Positions 24,256 through 34,157 of a DNA stretch of 64,000 nt are shown here, one piece after another. Numbering within the stretch: the stretch's first letter is position 1; each line of letters opens with the position of its first letter. Below the pieces are notes generated by a model, which did not search any database, was not told where the DNA came from, and saw nothing but the letters and a program-made list of their open reading frames with translations. The position numbers and the translations under genes are program-made. The DNA is from Candidatus Stammera capleta (lineage in GTDB: Bacteria > Pseudomonadota > Gammaproteobacteria > Enterobacterales > Enterobacteriaceae), in contig CP043985.1 in the NCBI GenBank assembly GCA_015134415.1, positions 91,983-155,982 on the forward strand. The letters are read 5' to 3'.

Positions 24256-24284
24256 ATATGGGGGTTAAAAAAAAAACTTTCAAG
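24256..24284 (-). promoter_or_regulatory. Sigma32 (heat-shock) promoter of groESL
   Basis: On the minus strand CTTGAAA (24278-24284) is followed, after 14 nt, by CCCCATAT (24256-24263). This matches the E. coli sigma32 consensus (-35 CTTGAAA, 13-15 nt, -10 CCCCATNT) almost perfectly. The C run is conspicuous in DNA with few G/C, so chance is unlikely. It implies that rpoH is retained elsewhere in the genome. Confidence 0.88.
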
Positions 24285-24502
24285 TTTTATAAAATAATAT
24301 ATTAACATAATAAAAAATAAAAAATTTTATCTTGTATTAAAATAATATATAATATAAAATTATATTATTATTATAATAATAAAAATAAATATTTTAAAAA
24401 AAATAAAATAAATTATTAACATAATTATTTTTTTAAAAAAAAACATAAAAATATAAAAATATAAAAATATAAAAATATATAAAATATAAATAATGTTATA
24501 AA

Positions 24503-24575
<73 letters not shown>

Positions 24576-25035
24576 AAAAAAATACAAATAAAAATATAAA
24601 TAAAAATATAAAACAATAATTTAAAAAAAAAGAAGAAAAATAAAAAAATATATTTTTTTTATTTTAAAATGTTATTAAAAATTATTTCATATTTATAATA
24701 ATAAAATTTTTATATTTTTTATTTAAGTATAAAAAAATCTGTTAATAAACTAAATTTTTTATTTTATAAAAATTTACTGTAGATTTTATCAAAAAAATTA
24801 TTAAAAAAAATATAAAAATTTATATAAATATTTTAATTATATAACTATTATAATTTAAATTTAAAATATATTAAAAATTAAATAATTAGTTTTAATATTA
24901 AAAAAAATATAATCTTTTTAAATAAATATTTAAATATAATAAAAAATAAAATTTTTTAATTACTACTACTTATTTAATAATAATAATTTTATTTTATATT
25001 TATTTCTAGATATAAATTATAAATTTAATAAAAAA
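24576..25035. other. Non-coding AT-rich stretch
   Basis: About 460 nt between tRNA-Phe and the end of the PtsI-like gene. I looked on the minus strand for a continuation of PtsI (its PEP-binding domain) and saw nothing recognisable. No RNA gene or GC hairpin. Confidence 0.55.
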
Positions 25036-25803
25036 TTAAATATTTTTTTTATTTAAAAATAAATTATATTTTTCTTTTAAAATTGATATTTTATTTTCAT
25101 CAGGATTAATATAAATATTATTTTTAATACCATCAATTATAATATAATCATTATTACGAACTAATTTAGTAATATTATTAACATTAATAACATTGATTAA
25201 ATTTAATAATTTTGAAATTATAAAAATATAAGAAAGTTTATTATTTAATTCTATAATATAACCAGCTATTTTTTTTGAATTAAATTTAACAATTTGAGAA
25301 AGAAATATATTTTTACTAATAATTATAATATTATCTTTTATATGTTTTAATGAATTTAAATTTATAAATTTTATATTATATAAATTATATATTAATTTTT
25401 CTTTTATATCTAATAAACTATTAATTTTTTCTTTAATATGAAATTTTTTTACTTTTTTTATATTATTTATATATTTATTTATAATAAAATCTATAGAAGC
25501 ATCAGAATAAATTTTTTTATTTTTAATTAAATTTACTATTTTTTCTTTTAAAATATTATTTTTAAAAATTATTATATATTCTTTAAATAAAATTTTTTTA
25601 TTTTTATTAGAAAAAAAAGACATTATTTTATTAAATTGATTAATAGTTTTTTTATATATTTTTAAGAAACGGTTTATTTCATTATTAATATTTTTTTTAT
25701 TAATATTATTTTTATTAATATCAATTTTTTTATTTTTCAATAAAAAAACTTTACCAAAAGCATAATTTTTTATTGATACTATATTATTTTTAATTATTAT
25801 CAT
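25036..25803 (-). CDS. ptsI: PtsI (enzyme I) N-terminal domain remnant without catalytic His
   Basis: 255 aa, against 575 in E. coli PtsI. It aligns along the whole N-terminal (HPr-binding and phospho-His) domain: NYAFGKVFLLKNKKIDI, the helical region, KHIKDNIIIISKNIFLSQ and NDYIIIDGIKNNIYINPDEN. At the active site E. coli [21 protein letters not shown] is replaced by LNNKLSYIFIISKLLNLINVI, so the phosphorylated His is Tyr. The PEP-binding domain is absent. No ptsH or crr is adjacent. The frame is open, so it is either a decaying gene or a protein kept for a non-PTS role. Confidence 0.65.
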   Translation of the reverse strand: MIIIKNNIVSIKNYAFGKVFLLKNKKIDINKNNINKKNINNEINRFLKIYKKTINQFNKIMSFFSNKNKKILFKEYIIIFKNNILKEKIVNLIKNKKIYSDASIDFIINKYINNIKKVKKFHIKEKINSLLDIKEKLIYNLYNIKFINLNSLKHIKDNIIIISKNIFLSQIVKFNSKKIAGYIIELNNKLSYIFIISKLLNLINVINVNNITKLVRNNDYIIIDGIKNNIYINPDENKISILKEKYNLFLNKKNI

Positions 25804-26216
25804 TATAAATTTTACCTTATAAATTAAATATTATAAACATAATAATTATAATTAATAACTTAAAAAATTATGCAAAAATTTTTAATATTTTATATTTATT
25901 TTATTTTTTTTATAATATAGTAATTTTAATATTTATATTTTTAATAAATTTTTAATATTTATCATTTTATTATTAAATTTTATTTTTTTAAAATTAAATC
26001 TTTAATTTATTTTATAAATCTTTTATATTAAATATAATATAAAAATTATTTTGACAAACTTATTTTTATATTTTTTAATATTTTTAAAAGAAATTATTAT
26101 AAATATTATAAAAATATAATATTTAAATATTTTAATAATAATTATTTAATAATTTATTAATTAAAATTTTATAATACATTAATTATAAAAATAGACATAA
26201 TTAAAATAATAAAAAA
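25804..26216. other. Non-coding AT-rich stretch near the composition switch
   Basis: About 410 nt between the ptsI remnant and polA, both on the minus strand. Composed of A/T runs. One near-match to a DnaA box (TTATGCAAA, 25868-25876) was seen, no cluster. No polymerase-domain relic of polA was recognised here. Confidence 0.5.
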
Positions 26217-27064
26217 TTATATTTTCAATAAATTAATTTTATTTAAAATATTATTTAATAATTTAAAATTTACTAAAAAGTTTTTTAATTTAAAATTTAT
26301 TTTTAAATTAGTTTTTAAAGATATTAAATTATTCCAAATATTAATATTATTATAATTATTTTTTAAATTTTTTATTATATTTAAATAATTTTTAATTTTT
26401 AATTCTTTAATTTTATTTAAATTATTATATATATTATTAATATTACCTATATTATTTAATAATAAAGAGGCTGTTTTTATTCCTATTCCTTTTATACCTG
26501 GTATATTATCACTTTTATCTCCACATAATATTAACATATCCTTAAATAAGTTAGGATATATTCCATATTTTTGAAATACTTTTTTTTTATTAAATATATT
26601 TTTTTTTGTAATTAACATATATATATTTTTATTTATTAATTGTAATAAATCTTTATCATAAGATAAAATATATATTTTATATTCTTTTTTATTTAAAAAA
26701 TTTTTTATTAATGTTCCAATTACATCATCCCCCTCAACATAAGGTATAGTATAATAATTTATACCTCAATTATTTAATTTTTTTCTTATTAAATATATAT
26801 ATCTTAATAAATGTAAAGAAATTGATTTACGATTTCTTTTATAGTTACTATAAATTTTATTTCTAAAATTTTTTCTATTATAGTCAAAAATAAATATTAT
26901 ATATTGTGGTTTTAAAAAATAATATTTATTTAAAATCATTTTTCAAAAGACTTTAAATGATTTTTTTAAGTTAATATTTTTTTTTTTATAATTTATTGTA
27001 TAAAAAGATTTATATATATATATATTACAATCTACTATAAAAATTTTTTTTTTATAATTTTCAT
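26217..27064 (-). CDS. polA: DNA polymerase I 5'-3' exonuclease domain only, with poly(A) frame break at its start
   Basis: About 282 aa matching the N-terminal third of E. coli PolA (928 aa); the proofreading and polymerase domains are absent. VDCNIYIYKSFYT, FDYNRKNFRNKIYSNYKRNR, VEGDDVIGTL, YDKDLLQL and GDKSDNIPGIKGIGIKTASL are the flap-nuclease metal and helix-3-turn motifs. Two Trp are TGA-coded. The ATG at 27064 is out of frame with the body across a run of 10 A; one extra A restores ATG-AAA-ATT-ATA-(AAA)3-ATT-TTT. It should remove RNA primers and flaps. Exonuclease-only polA also occurs in Buchnera. Confidence 0.85.
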
Positions 27065-27256
27065 ATTTCTTTAAATTTAAGTTAATTATTTTTTCTTTAA
27101 TATTAAAAGTTTTACAATTTATGAATTATAATATATTTTTTTTATTAAATCAATTAAATTTATTAATTTTATTTTAAAAAATTTTAATTTACTATTTAAA
27201 ATATTTAAATTTTATAATATAATAATTTAAATTTCTTTAATTATTAAAAGGTTAAT
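27065..27256. other. Divergent intergenic region at the strand-composition switch (candidate origin)
   Basis: It lies between polA (minus) and mnmG (plus). Genes to the left on the plus strand use A-ending codons and those to the right use T-ending codons, while minus-strand genes do the opposite; the change occurs across about 25-27 kb. mnmG adjoins oriC in E. coli. No DnaA-box cluster or GATC cluster was seen, so the call rests on composition and synteny only. Confidence 0.3.
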
Positions 27257-29128
27257 ATGTTTTTTGATATAATTGTGGTTGGAGGAGGGCATGCTGGAAT
27301 AGAAGCTAGTTATATATCTTCTAAAATGGTTAAAAAAGTTTTATTAATTACTTATAATATTAATAATATTGGAGAAATGTCATGTAATCCTTCTATAGGA
27401 GGATTAGGTAAAAGTCATTTAGTAAAAGAAATTGATGCACTTGGTGGGTTAATGGCAAAATTAGCAGATTTATCTGCTATACAATATAGAACTTTAAATT
27501 TAAGTAAAGGTGAAGCTGTAAGATCAACTAGAGTTCAAATAGATAAAAAAATATATAATTACAATTCTTTAAATATAATAAGAAATATTAAAAATATTAC
27601 AATTTATCAAGATGAAGTTATAAGTTTAATTATTAAAAATAATTCTATTAAAGGAGTTATAACATTAAAAAGAAAAATATATAGTAATATTGTTATAATT
27701 TCTACTGGAACTTTTTTAAATTCTAAAATTTTTATAGGTAATATAATTAAAAAAGGTGGGAGAATTAATGATCATTCTTCTTTAAAATTAGCAAAATTTT
27801 TAAGTAAATATTCTTTTAGAATTAATTATTTAAAAACAGGTACTCCACCAAGAATACTTGAAAAATCTATAAATTATAAGTATTTAGAGAAACAAAAAAG
27901 TGATAAAATAAATTATTTTTCTTTTTTTAGTAAACTTAAAAAAATTAATAATTTACCCCAAATTGAATGTTATATAACAAATACTAATAAATTAACTCAT
28001 AAAATAATTAAAGATAATATAAAATATAGCCCTTTATATAATGGTAAAATAACTGGTATAGGTCCTAGATATTGTCCTTCTATAGAAGATAAAATAATTA
28101 ATTTTTCAGATAAAAATAGTCATAATATATTCTTAGAAAAAGAAGGTTTATTTAGTGATATTATATATCCTAATGGAATATCTACAAGTTTACCAATTGA
28201 TATACAAAATAAGTTTGTAAATACTATAAAAGGGTTAGAAAATTCAAAAATTATTAAACCAGGATATGCTGTTGAATATATGTTTTTAAATCCAAAAGAT
28301 TTAAAACTAACATTAGAAAGTAAAATAATAAATAATTTATTTTTTGCTGGACAAATAAATGGTACAACTGGATATGAAGAAGCTGCATCTCAAGGATTAA
28401 TAGCCGGTATAAATGCAGGATTAAAAATTAATAATAAATCTAGTTTTATACTTAATAGATTAAATTCATATATAGGTGTAATGATAGATGATTTATGTAA
28501 TAAAGGAATAGATGAACCTTATAGAATGTTTACTTCTAGATCGGAATATAGATTATTCTTAAGAGAAGATAATGCTGATTATAGGTTAACAAAATATGGA
28601 TATAAATTAAATTTAATTAATAAAGATGAATGAACATATTTTTTAAATAAAATTAATATTATTAATAATAATTATAAATATTTTAAAAATAAAAGTATAT
28701 TTATAAAAAAAAAATATAAAAATACTATAAATAAATATTATTTAAATGAATATTTAAATAAGAAAATTAGTATAAAATCTTTAATATGTAATTATTCATT
28801 ATCTTTATATAAAATAATAATTAATTTTAATATTAAAAATATTAATAAAAAATTTTTAAAGGAAACTGAAATACTTATAAAATATAATGGTTATTTAAAT
28901 AAGCAAAAATCAGAAATATTAAAATTAAATTTTTATAAAAATATAATTTTACCTAAAAATATAAATTATAATTTAATTCCAAATATTTCTAAAGAAATAA
29001 AACAAAAATTAAATAAATATAAATTTAAATTTATATATTTAAGTGATATATATAATATATCAGGAATTACACCTGTTTCAATTATATCTATTTTAATATA
29101 TATTAAAAAAAATAAATTAATTAATTAA
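27257..29128 (+). CDS. mnmG: tRNA uridine-34 carboxymethylaminomethyl enzyme MnmG (GidA)
   Basis: 623 aa, E. coli 629. FAD motif [12 protein letters not shown] at the start, [30 protein letters not shown], and the C-terminal MnmE-binding domain ending [20 protein letters not shown] codon near residue 460 (NKDEWTYF) is read as Trp. With MnmE it modifies U34 of tRNAs for Leu, Lys, Glu, Gln and Arg. AAAGG ribosome site before the ATG. Confidence 0.97.
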
Positions 29129-29346
29129 TATTATTTTATTAATAATATATTTTAAATAAAATATAAAAATTTTTAAAATATTTTTTAAAAAAAATAATTT
29201 ATATATATATTAATTTTATTTAATAGATATTATATTTATATTGAAAAAATTATTTTTTTTAAAAATAAATATTTTTTAAAATATATAAATTTTTATGATA
29301 TATTTATATATAAAAAGTTAATAGTTTTATATTATTTAAAAAAAAT

Positions 29347-29419
29347 GGGGTTATAGCTCAAATGGTAGAGCATCTGTTTTGCAATCAGAAGGTTAGCGGT
29401 TCAATTCCGCTTAACTCCA
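29347..29419 (+). tRNA. alaT: tRNA-Ala (UGC)
   Basis: Acceptor GGGGTTA/TAACTCC, anticodon loop TTTGCAA. The G3-U70-type identity pair is present (G3 opposite T70). In E. coli this tRNA lies in rRNA spacers; here it heads a cluster with Thr, Tyr and Gly tRNAs. No encoded CCA. Confidence 0.95.
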
Positions 29420-29423
29420 TTTT

Positions 29424-29496
<73 letters not shown>

Positions 29497-29502
29497 TAAA
29501 AA

Positions 29503-29587
29503 GGTGGGATTTCCGAGTGGTTAAAGGAGGCAGACTGTAAATCTGTTGTTATTAATAACTTCGAAGGTTCAAATCCTTCTCCCACCA
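29503..29587 (+). tRNA. tyrU: tRNA-Tyr (GUA)
   Basis: Class II tRNA: acceptor GGTGGGA/TCCCACC, anticodon loop CTGTAAA, long variable arm ending AACTTCG before the T-arm AAGGTTC. Very close to E. coli tRNA-Tyr. Anticodon GTA. Confidence 0.96.
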
Positions 29588-29601
29588 ATTTTAAATTATT
29601 T

Positions 29602-29673
29602 GCGAGTATTGTATAATGGTTATTATTTTAGCCTTCCAAGCTAAAGATACGGGTTCAAATCCCGTTACTCGCT
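29602..29673 (+). tRNA. glyT: tRNA-Gly (UCC)
   Basis: Acceptor GCGAGTA/TACTCGC, anticodon loop CTTCCAA, anticodon TCC, discriminator T as in E. coli glyT. Last of the cluster; thrT and tufB, which follow in E. coli, are absent and valS ends here on the other strand. Confidence 0.95.
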
Positions 29674-29678
29674 TATTT

Positions 29679-32231
29679 TTATTTATAAGATATATAAATA
29701 TTTTTTTTAATTAAAATAGGTTTTTTATATTTATATTTTTTATATATTTTTAAAAATATATTTTTTTTAAAATAAAAAATTTTATTTAATTTAATTATTT
29801 TGAATAAATATTTATTCTTTATTAAAATATTTTTATTGAATAAATTTAAATTTAATATAATTAATTTATTTATTTTTATTTTTTTATTTTTTTTAAGTTT
29901 TCTTAATATAGATATAATTTTTTTAAATATATTGAATATATTTTTATATTTTTTAAAATCATTTAATTTAAATTTTAAATTAGGAAATTTTTTTTCTAAA
30001 ATAGAATTTATGTAATTTTTTTTCCATATATATTCTGTAATAAATGGTGTTATTAAGTGAGATATTTTTAAAAAATTTTTAATTATATATATTATAAATA
30101 ATTTACTATTTTTATTTATTATATTTATTTTTATTGATTCTATATATCAATTACAAAAATAATTTTTTAAAAATTTAAAAATATTTTTACATAATAAATT
30201 AAATTTAAATAAAATTATATTTTTTTTAAAATTTAATATTAATTTATTAAATTTATATAAAATTCATTTTTCTATTAAAAATAATTTACTAATATTTATT
30301 TTTTTATTATGTAAAGAATTTTTATTTATTTTTAATATTTCAAATATAAATTTACATACATTTCATAATTTATTACAATAATTATAAGCAAAAATTATTT
30401 CATTTTTATTAAAGTTTATTTTTAATTTTGAATTATATATAGATGTTAAATAAAATCTTATTGTATCAATTTTATTAGGTTTAATTCCATTGGGAAAAAA
30501 TTTTTTAGTATTTTTTTTTATTTTATTAATTTCATTATTATTAATTAAATTTTTTATTCTTTTTTTTAATAATTTCTTAAGAGATATTCCATTTATTAAG
30601 TCCGATATTTCTATTACATTACCTAATGATTTAGACATTTTTTTACCATTTTCATCTCTTAATAATCCAGTAATAAAAATTTTTTTAAATGGTATTTGAG
30701 GTTTATTATTTTTTTTTATTAAAAATAATGTCATCATAATCATACGACAAATTCAAAAATAAATTATATCAAAACCACTTACTATTAAATTTAAAGGATG
30801 AAAATTTTTCAATTTATTTTTTTTATTAGGTCATCCTAATGAAGTAAAACTTCATAAAGAAGATGAAAATCAAGTATCTAATATATTTTTATCTTGTTTT
30901 AACTTTTTATTTTTTATATTAGGATATTTTTTTTTTATATATTTTATATTATAACCTACATATTCATTTTTTTCTTTATCATATCAAATTGGTATTTTAT
31001 GTCCTCAATATATTTGTCTTGATATACATCAATCTTTTATATTTTTTATTCAATAAAAAAATAGTTTTCTATATTTTTTTGGAAATATTAATATTTTTTT
31101 ATTTTTTATATTTTTTAATATTTTTTTAGATAATAAATTAATTTTTATATATCATTGATTTGTTAACATAGGTAAACTAACAGAATTAGTTTTATTACTA
31201 TATTTTATCTTTTTATATTTATATTTTATATTTTTAATTAATCTTTTTTTTTTTAGAAAGTTAATTATTTTTTTTCTTACTATTAAATAATTTAAATTTT
31301 TAATTCATTTTAAATTTTTAAATTTTAATATTTTTTCTTTATTTTTTTTGTAATTATATAATTTTATATTATTATTAATATTTCCATTAGTATTAAATAT
31401 ATTTATTAAATTTAATTTATGTTTTATTACAAATTTAAGATCTTTATTATAATAATTTGGTATTATTTTAATATTTCTATTAATATTTTTATTTTTTATT
31501 ATTTTTATTAATTTTTTAGTTATTGGGTTTATTAAGAATTTATTATTACTATTAGAAATTATTGCTGTTATAGATAATATTTTTTCTGGTTTAGTAGTTT
31601 TTACTATAATGTATTTATTTTTTTTAAATATTTTAAATTTTATAAAATAATTTTTTACTTTTTTTTTTTTAATATTAATTTCTAAATTAGATAATGAACA
31701 TTTTATATTTTTATCTCAATTAACTATTCTTTTTTTTTTATATATTAAATTTTTATTATATAATTTTATAAAAGCTTTTTTAACTGCATATTTGAAATTT
31801 TTATTTAAAGAAAAATGTGTTTTTTTTCAATATATTGAACTTCCTATTAATTTAGTTTGTTTATTAATTTTATTTTCATATTTTTTTTTTCATTTTCAAA
31901 TTTCTTTTATTATTTTTTTTTTTGATAATTTTATTTTTTTTTTTTTAAGATAGTTTTCTACTAAAATTTGTGTTGATATACCTGCATGATCTGTTCCCAT
32001 TATTCATAAAATATTTTTACCCTTCATTTTATTATATCTTACTATTATATCTATAATAGTTTGTTGAAATGCATGTCCTATATGTAAATTTCCGGTAATA
32101 TTAGGAGGAGGCATAATTATAGAAAAATTATTTTTATTGTTATTGTTAATATTAGGATTAAAAAAATTATTATTTTTTCAATAATTATATATTTTTTTTT
32201 CTTTATTAAATAAATTGTATTTTTTACACAT
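29679..32231 (-). CDS. valS: Valyl-tRNA synthetase
   Basis: 850 aa (E. coli 951), assembled by reading numerous in-frame TGA codons as Trp; under the standard code it looks shattered. [18 protein letters not shown] holds the HIGH motif near residue 45; [11 protein letters not shown], the editing (CP1) domain, and [13 protein letters not shown] follow; SWTRSTHPF-like anticodon-binding features ([15 protein letters not shown]) are near residue 720. The C-terminal coiled-coil is short and Lys/Ile-rich. Trp sites often coincide with E. coli (for example LYEHWEK / IYNYWKN). It charges tRNA-Val. Confidence 0.95.
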
Positions 32232-32630
32232 TTTATGTATTTTATATTTAAAAATTTTTATTATAAATTATATTATTATTAAATTTATTATTTTTTATTA
32301 ATTATATTATTTTATATGTATATATTATATATATTATTTTTATTTATTTAATATTTTATATTTATATATATATTTATTTTTTAATTTAAATATTATATTA
32401 TTTTATATAAAAAAATTAAATATTTTAATTATATTTAATAATATTTTATTTTAATTATTTTAAATAATTTTAATATTTTTTATTATTATAATTATTATTA
32501 TTTATTTGTATTATTTTATATATATATAATTATATAAAATTATTATTAATATATTTATTTAAATATATATTTTAATATTATATAATTATTATTTTTTAAT
32601 AATTTTAAAATTAAAAATTATAAAAATTAT
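32232..32630. other. Divergent non-coding region between valS and efp
   Basis: About 400 nt of A/T runs between two divergent start codons. It must hold the promoters for valS and efp but no single convincing -35/-10 pair stands out among many AT-rich matches. No RNA gene seen. Confidence 0.5.
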
Positions 32631-33179
32631 ATGGTAAATATTAAAAATATTTTTTTTTTAGGTAGTAATATAGTTTATTTAAATGAACCTTATAAAATAG
32701 AATTTTTAAGTTTTATTAAACCTGGTAAGGGAAATTCTTTTATAAGAACAAAAATTAGAAATTTAATTAGTAATAGATTAATTAAAAAAAATTTTAAATT
32801 ATTTAATAATATAAAAAAAGCTAATATATTTATAGATAAATATAATTTTATTTATAAGTTTAAAAATAATTGGTATTTTATTAATATTAATAACTATAAA
32901 CAAATTATTTTAGATGAAAAAATAATTTTAAAATATAAATATTGAATATATATTAATAATATATATAATATTATTTTTTGAAACAATTTACCTATAGATA
33001 TAAATATTCCAAAATATGTTAATATTAAAGTTAATTATATATTAAATAAAAAAAATAAAAAAAATAATATAGCTATTTTAAATACAGGATTAAAATTAAA
33101 AATACCACAATTTATAAATTGTGGTGATTTAATTAAAATTAATACTAAATTAAAATGTTATATTTCTCGTAATAAATAA
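32631..33179 (+). CDS. efp: Elongation factor P
   Basis: 182 aa, E. coli 188. The tip loop IKPGKGNSF contains the Lys (E. coli Lys34) that EpmA/EpmB modify. Domain I (EPYKIEFLSFIKPGKG, KIRNLISNRLIKKNF), II and III (LKIPQFINCGDLIKINT) are complete. Two Trp are TGA-coded and one is TGG (NNWYFI). EF-P rescues ribosomes on polyproline. Whether the modifying enzymes persist cannot be judged here. Confidence 0.96.
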
Positions 33180-33192
33180 TTTTTTTTATTTT

Positions 33193-33432
33193 TTATATAT
33201 AATTGATATTATTAATTTCTGGAAAATTATTTTTTAGATTATTTAATATTAAATTTATAAATGTATTTTTTTTAAAGTTACATATATTACAATTACCTTT
33301 AAATTTTAATACGATATTATTATTTTTATCTATACTTATAAATTTTAATGATCCATTATGTTTATTTAATATTTTATTTATTTTTTTTTTTATAAATTTT
33401 TTTATTTGTTTAATAAATATTTTATTTTTCAT
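33193..33432 (-). CDS. nfuA: Nfu-type Fe-S carrier domain protein (NfuA-like)
   Basis: 79 aa corresponding to the C-terminal Nfu domain of E. coli NfuA (191 aa); the N-terminal A-type domain is missing. HNGSLKFISIDKNNNIVLKF followed by GNCNICNF gives the CxxC that binds a 4Fe-4S cluster between two subunits, then NNFPEINNI. It may deliver clusters to targets such as MiaB, encoded in this window and in need of two 4Fe-4S clusters (inference). Confidence 0.8.
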   Translation of the reverse strand: MKNKIFIKQIKKFIKKKINKILNKHNGSLKFISIDKNNNIVLKFKGNCNICNFKKNTFINLILNNLKNNFPEINNINYI

Positions 33433-33458
33433 ATATTTAATTATTAAATATTATTTTT

Positions 33459-33531
33459 CAGGGGTATAAGGATTTGAACCCTAACTTATGATTTTGGAGA
33501 CCATCGTTCTACCAGATTAAACTATACCCCT
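33459..33531 (-). tRNA. trpT: tRNA-Trp (CCA) with suppressor-type A24
   Basis: Acceptor AGGGGTA/TACCCCT, discriminator G as in E. coli. D-stem G10-T11-T12-T13 pairs with G22-A23-A24-C25; anticodon stem ATGGT/ATCAT with a G30-U40 wobble; loop CTCCAAA, anticodon CCA at 33495-33497. E. coli tRNA-Trp has G24; A24 (33507 here, U11-A24 pair) is the Hirsh mutation that lets the CCA tRNA read UGA. This tRNA can thus explain UGA=Trp without an anticodon change. A second tRNA-Trp(UCA) outside the window cannot be excluded. Confidence 0.94.
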
Positions 33532-33536
33532 ATAAT

Positions 33537-33609
33537 TAGGTCTAAGAGGATTTGAACCACTGACCTCACCCTTATCAGGGGTGTGCTCTTACCACTGAGC
33601 TATAGACCT
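33537..33609 (-). tRNA. ileT: tRNA-Ile (GAU)
   Basis: Acceptor AGGTCTA/TAGACCT, anticodon loop CTGATAA, anticodon GAT. In E. coli this tRNA is inside rRNA spacers; here it is free-standing just upstream of tRNA-Trp, 5 nt apart, so the two are probably processed from one transcript. No encoded CCA. Confidence 0.96.
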
Positions 33610-33777
33610 TTATTATATAATAAATAATATAAATTATTTTTATAATAAACTATATTATATAATATAAAATTAATTTATATATATCAATAAATATATTAAA
33701 TATTATTAAAAAATTATTTATTTAAGATTTTATTTTATATATATGTAAAAAATCTTTTATTTAGTGAGGCAATAAAA

Positions 33778-34128
33778 ATGAATGAAAATATTTTTAGTAA
33801 AATTGTTAATAATAAAATAAAATCAAAAATAGTATACAGAGATAAATATGTTACAGCTTTTAATGATATTAACCCAAAATGTCCTGTTCATATTATTATA
33901 GTACCTAATATATATATTAAAAACTTAAATTATATTAATAAATCTAATATTTTGTTATTAGGAAAAATGTTATTTATAGCTTCTAAATTAGCTAAAAAAA
34001 ATAATATAGATAAAAGTGGATATAGAATTATAATTAACTGTAATAAAAATTCTGGGCAAGAAATTAATTATTTACATTTACATATTCTAGGTGGATGTTA
34101 TTTAGGTAAAATTATTAATTTAAAGTAA
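33778..34128 (+). CDS. hinT: Histidine triad nucleotide-binding protein HinT
   Basis: 116 aa, E. coli 119. MNENIFSKIVNNKIKSKIVY start and FNDINPKCPVHIIIVP are typical. The triad is YLHLHILGG: the first His of HxHxHxx is Tyr, while the catalytic central His and the last His remain. HinT hydrolyses purine phosphoramidates and can remove AMP from lysyl- or other adenylates. Alone between tRNAs and proS. Confidence 0.92.
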   Translation: MNENIFSKIVNNKIKSKIVYRDKYVTAFNDINPKCPVHIIIVPNIYIKNLNYINKSNILLLGKMLFIASKLAKKNNIDKSGYRIIINCNKNSGQEINYLHLHILGGCYLGKIINLK

Positions 34129-34157
34129 TAATATATTTGATATTATTTAATTTTTAT

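Noticed and set aside
25868-25876. DnaA box TTATGCAAA as proof of oriC
   Set aside because: A single imperfect match in AT-rich DNA is not significant; origin call kept only as a low-confidence inference from composition and synteny.
30490-30699. Plus-strand hydrophobic frame inside valS
   Set aside because: Antisense to the KMSKS region of valS; composition explains the open frame.
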